In this document: positions 6,338 through 8,543 of the stretch, one piece after another | How the letters are laid out: every line of letters begins with the position of its first letter | Position numbering within the stretch: the first letter of the stretch is position 1 | NCBI GenBank assembly: GCA_013816105.1 | Contig: JACDEY010000030.1 | Coordinates: 1 to 8,543, forward strand | Direction of reading: 5' to 3' | Length of the DNA stretch: 8,543 nt | Source of the DNA: Actinomycetota bacterium | Lineage (GTDB): Bacteria; Actinomycetota; UBA4738 | Program-made: the position numbers and the translations under genes | Notes under the pieces: generated by a model | Told to the model about the DNA's origin: nothing | Database searches by the model: none | Seen by the model: only the letters and a program-made list of their open reading frames with translations

Positions 6338-7119
6338 ATCTTCACCTTCCCCTCGGCCACTGCCTCGCCGGCGGCTCCCTCCAGCTGCCACCGAACTCGT
6401 ATCTCTCCCAAAGGCCCCGCCTGGGAAAGGTCAACCTCTCCTTCACGGTACAGCTCCAGAACCGCGAGGAAACGGACGACCACCTCGATTCGCTCGCTGC
6501 AACCCTCGATCAGGTCGCGGAACCGCACGTGCGGCGCCATCCGAAGATGGCTTCGCACCGCCGCAAGCGCCTCTTCCAGTGAGGCTCGAATAGGGGTCAC
6601 GTGGGTGATGTCCACGAGGGGCGACGGGGCGAGCAGCGCTCGGGCCAGATCCCCCAGGTCGCTCGGGCTAACCCGCTCCAGAGGATCGGGATAGAGGTGC
6701 GCCCACTCCGCCGGTACCCCGTCCGGCCGAGAGACGAGCAGCGCCGTGGAGGTTATCCGCTCGGCCAGGTCGGGAGCGATTCGACGGAAGGCAGCGAGCT
6801 CCAGGCTCCTCGCGTACAAGAGGTCCGGAGAGACCCCGCCCAGCAGGTCCTCCTCCTGATCGGGAAGTCGGCGGGGCAAAAGCCGTCCTACCTTGAGCTC
6901 GAGCAGGGCGGCGCACAGGGCAAGGAACTCGGTCGCCTCCTCCAGCGTCCAGGTGGTCAACTCGTCGATGCCACGCGCGAGGAAGCGATCGGTGACCCGT
7001 GCCAGGGGGATGTCGCACACGTCCATCTTCTGGTCGAGGACGAGGTCCGCGAGCAGCCGGAACGGCCCGGTGAAGACCGGCAGCTCGATGACGAACTCCG
7101 TTCGATCGCTCAGGGCCAA
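6334..7119 (-). CDS. scpA: segregation and condensation protein A (kleisin)
   Basis: ScpA is the kleisin that bridges the SMC head and neck domains and recruits ScpB. Of 261 residues, the N-terminal SMC-neck-binding region reads FVIELPVFTGPFRLLADLVLDQKMDVCDIPLARVTDRFL (9-47). The usual GPLDLLL is GPFRLLA here, a mild divergence. A helical region ends in EFLALCAALLELKVGRLLPRR (64-84), and the acidic middle starts DQEEDLL (87-93). The C-terminal winged helix covers about 185-250 (MAPHVRFRDLIEGCSERIEVVVRFLAVLELYREGEVDL). Two non-ATG starts compete. TTG 7119 directly abuts GGGAGG. CTG 7113 has GGGAGG at an ideal six-base spacing. There is no in-frame ATG nearby. The stop overlaps the scpB start. 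The 113-base spacer upstream of it, before the protease stop, is described separately. Confidence 0.94.
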   Translation of the reverse strand: MALSDRTEFVIELPVFTGPFRLLADLVLDQKMDVCDIPLARVTDRFLARGIDELTTWTLEEATEFLALCAALLELKVGRLLPRRLPDQEEDLLGGVSPDLLYARSLELAAFRRIAPDLAERITSTALLVSRPDGVPAEWAHLYPDPLERVSPSDLGDLARALLAPSPLVDITHVTPIRASLEEALAAVRSHLRMAPHVRFRDLIEGCSERIEVVVRFLAVLELYREGEVDLSQAGPLGEIRVRWQLEGAAGEAVAEGKVKM

Positions 7120-7205
7120 CCTCCCGCGAGAGGCATCCTCGGGGTCCTAGGGGCGGCTCCGCAACAGGACATCGACAGATCCTCGGGGGCCGGCCCGTCG
7201 CCCAT
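7110..7205 (-). CDS. possible 31-residue leader ORF ahead of scpA
   Basis: In the spacer between the protease stop and scpA there is an ATG-initiated frame of 31 codons plus TGA. The peptide contains two adjacent cysteines (SMSCCGAAP) and ends in GGWP. Its TGA overlaps the possible CTG start of scpA as CTGA, the same geometry as the GTGA overlaps elsewhere in this block. The ATG at 7205 has no ribosome site. An internal ATG (codon 12, 7172) has GAGG eight bases upstream and would give a 20-residue peptide. Nothing in the peptide suggests a family, and it may be chance. The 10-base word ATCCTCGGGG occurs twice in the spacer (7135-7144 and 7179-7188). Confidence 0.22.
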   Translation of the reverse strand: MGDGPAPEDLSMSCCGAAPRTPRMPLAGGWP

Positions 7206-7232
7206 GCTATCGACGGGAGTAACCACCTTCAA

Positions 7233-7889
7233 TCACCCCAAGCAGGCCGCCCCGACGACGAGCGAGCAGACGCCGTTGCCGATGACGTCGACGAACGCGA
7301 AGATCGGCCCGGGAAGCAGGAAGAAGATGAGCAGGACGAACAGCGCGCCGTACTGGTCCAGATTCCCGTACACCTCCCGGGCTCGAGGAGGCAGGAAGCG
7401 CGAGATCATCCGAGCGCCGTCCAGTGGAGGTATCGGCACGAAGTGGATCACGGCGAGGATGACGTTCACTTGCAGGCACCGCAGGATGAGGTCTGCGACG
7501 GGACCTGACCCGGCCAGGGCCCGGAAAAGCAGACCGAAGATGAAGGCCAGGACGAGGTTGATGGCGGGTCCGGCGAGCGCCACGATCGTGACGTCTCGCT
7601 CCCCCCGTCGGAGGCTCCAGGGGTTGAGCGGCATGGGCTTCGCGTAGCCGAAGACCGGGAACAGCCCTCCGCCGAAGAGAACGGGCAACAGGAGGATGGC
7701 CGGGAGGATGAGGGTCCCGAAAGGGTCCACCAGAGGTTTGGGGTTGAGGGAGAGCCGGCCGGCCTGCCTCGGGGTCTGATCCCCGAGGCGAACGGCCGTC
7801 CAGGCGTGGGCATACTCGTGGGCCACCAGCGCGACAAGCAGGGCGACGGCGAAGTAGAACACGCTGACCAGGTTGTCCAGCACGCTCAC
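7233..7889 (-). CDS. site-2 protease family (M50) membrane metalloprotease
   Basis: This 218-residue protein is a compact intramembrane zinc protease of the M50B type, probably cleaving membrane-spanning segments of unknown substrates. Zinc ligands H24 and H28 and catalytic E25 lie in VAHEYAHAW (22-30) in the first helix. The third ligand is D157 in VPIPPLDGAR (151-160). GYAKPMPLNP (81-90) and VALAGPAINLVLA (103-115) are typical of this subgroup. Hydrophobic segments fall at about 9-29, 57-80, 101-124, 137-151 and 182-200. There is no PDZ domain, unlike RseP. The start is GTG 7889, whose GTGA overlaps the stop of the phosphorylase gene upstream, so the two are coupled. Such small PDZ-less members often sit beside scpAB in Gram-positive genomes. 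Their substrates are not established. Confidence 0.93.
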   Translation of the reverse strand: MSVLDNLVSVFYFAVALLVALVAHEYAHAWTAVRLGDQTPRQAGRLSLNPKPLVDPFGTLILPAILLLPVLFGGGLFPVFGYAKPMPLNPWSLRRGERDVTIVALAGPAINLVLAFIFGLLFRALAGSGPVADLILRCLQVNVILAVIHFVPIPPLDGARMISRFLPPRAREVYGNLDQYGALFVLLIFFLLPGPIFAFVDVIGNGVCSLVVGAACLG

Positions 7890-8543
7890 GGCTCGCCCAG
7901 CGTCCCGGCGGGCGGCGCCTCGTTCGGAAACCCTCCCAGCCAGCTATGGATCAGCCGTGGGGGCGCCGGTGCTTCCTCGGCCACGAGGATCGCGGCCCGG
8001 ACACGCTCGGCAGCGATCGCCGCTGAGGACTCGTCGCGGCCGTGGACGACCGCGAGCGGACGGCCGTCGCCGAGACGGTCCCCCACGGTCGCGCAGAACT
8101 CGATTCCAACCGCCGGGTCCACTAGATCCCCCCTGTGCACCCGGCCCGCGCCCAGGCCCACGGCGGCCTGGCCGAGGGCCGCCGTATCGACCCCGGCCAG
8201 GTAGCCGACGGGAGCCTGCACGTCCACCCGGACCGGGGCAGATGGCAGGACGCCCCATGGGTCCTCCACGACGCGCGCGTCGCCGCCCTGCTCCTCGACC
8301 ATGCGGGCGAACGATTCGGCGGCATCCCCTTCATCGAGCGCCCGTTCGGCGGCCGCACGAGCCGCGTCCCGTGGCCGCCCCATCAGAAGGGACACGGCTT
8401 CAGCCGCGAAGGTGAGGGAGAGCTCCCGCAGACGGCCTTCCTCCTCACCTCGGAGCACCCGAACGGCCTCGGCCACGTCGAGGGCGTTGCCGATCGCCCC
8501 GCCGAGCGGCTGGGACATATCCGTCACGGCCGCCCTCGCCGGC
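7886..8543 (-). CDS. pyrimidine-nucleoside (thymidine) phosphorylase, C-terminal part (cut by window edge)
   Basis: This enzyme splits thymidine, deoxyuridine or uridine with phosphate into base and (deoxy)ribose-1-phosphate. The visible 218 residues are roughly the C-terminal half. The fragment starts PARAAVTDMSQPLGGAIGNALDVAEAV; TDMSQPLG plus GNALxVxEA is diagnostic for the family. The C-terminal domain has VDTAALGQAAVGLGAGR and DLVDPAVGIEFCATVGDRLGDGRPLAVVHGRDE, matching the family's terminal beta-rich domain. A GTG at 8527 inside the conserved segment is not the start; the frame runs off the window. The N-terminal phosphate-binding and catalytic residues cannot be seen. The stop overlaps the M50 protease start by four bases. 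I do not choose between deoA and pdp, because the residues that decide thymidine-only or mixed specificity lie outside the window. Confidence 0.93.
   Translation of the reverse strand, partial: PARAAVTDMSQPLGGAIGNALDVAEAVRVLRGEEEGRLRELSLTFAAEAVSLLMGRPRDAARAAAERALDEGDAAESFARMVEEQGGDARVVEDPWGVLPSAPVRVDVQAPVGYLAGVDTAALGQAAVGLGAGRVHRGDLVDPAVGIEFCATVGDRLGDGRPLAVVHGRDESSAAIAAERVRAAILVAEEAPAPPRLIHSWLGGFPNEAPPAGTLGEP

Noticed and set aside
8525..8527. GTG at 8527 as the start of the phosphorylase gene
   Set aside because: It lies inside the conserved TDMSQPLG region and the frame continues in family-like sequence to the window edge, so the gene is truncated by the window rather than short.
1..8543. 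CRISPR array, insertion sequence, prophage or toxin-antitoxin module
   Set aside because: No regularly spaced repeats, transposase or integrase motifs, terminal inverted repeats or small paired ORFs of that type were seen. The gene content is housekeeping with conserved order.

Overview
The window is GC-rich, tightly packed bacterial chromosome. Four things point to an actinobacterium, perhaps a lineage far from the well-known model genera: the gene order scpA-scpB-rluB-cmk/der, a single polypeptide joining cytidylate kinase to the GTPase Der, frequent GTG/TTG starts, and a ferritin-like protein of a type I associate with actinobacteria. The phylum is an inference from gene content and order. 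No marker gene in the window fixes a genus.

Layout, left to right. At the left edge, on the minus strand, are the first 62 codons of a CDP-alcohol phosphatidyltransferase (1-188). It is preceded in transcription order by a ferritin-like diiron protein (237-1130). A 123-base divergent spacer separates that pair from a plus-strand YihY/BrkB membrane protein (1254-2084). The membrane protein converges on a minus-strand tRNA-Pro(GGG) (2093-2167).

From 2244 to the right edge everything reads on the minus strand. In transcription order: the C-terminal part of a pyrimidine-nucleoside phosphorylase (cut by the window edge), an M50 site-2 protease, scpA, scpB, an RluB-type pseudouridine synthase, a fused Cmk-Der, and a small secreted or lipid-anchored protein of unknown function. 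Junctions are tight: 4-base GTGA overlaps at phosphorylase/protease and scpA/scpB, a 29-base overlap at scpB/rluB, and 19 bases between cmk-der and the last gene. An operon or a few coupled transcripts is likely. The only wider gaps are 7120-7232 and 4930-5004.

Functionally the right block is housekeeping. It covers pyrimidine nucleoside salvage and CMP phosphorylation, the SMC-ScpAB condensin partners, rRNA modification, and 50S subunit maturation by Der. The left block is membrane- and lipid-related.

I found no phage, insertion sequence, CRISPR array, toxin-antitoxin pair or obvious new defence system. The points most worth a second look are a parS-like inverted repeat just upstream of or inside the start of cmk-der, a possible 31-codon leader ORF whose stop overlaps an alternative CTG start of scpA, and two uncharacterised proteins (the diiron protein and the secreted protein after cmk-der).
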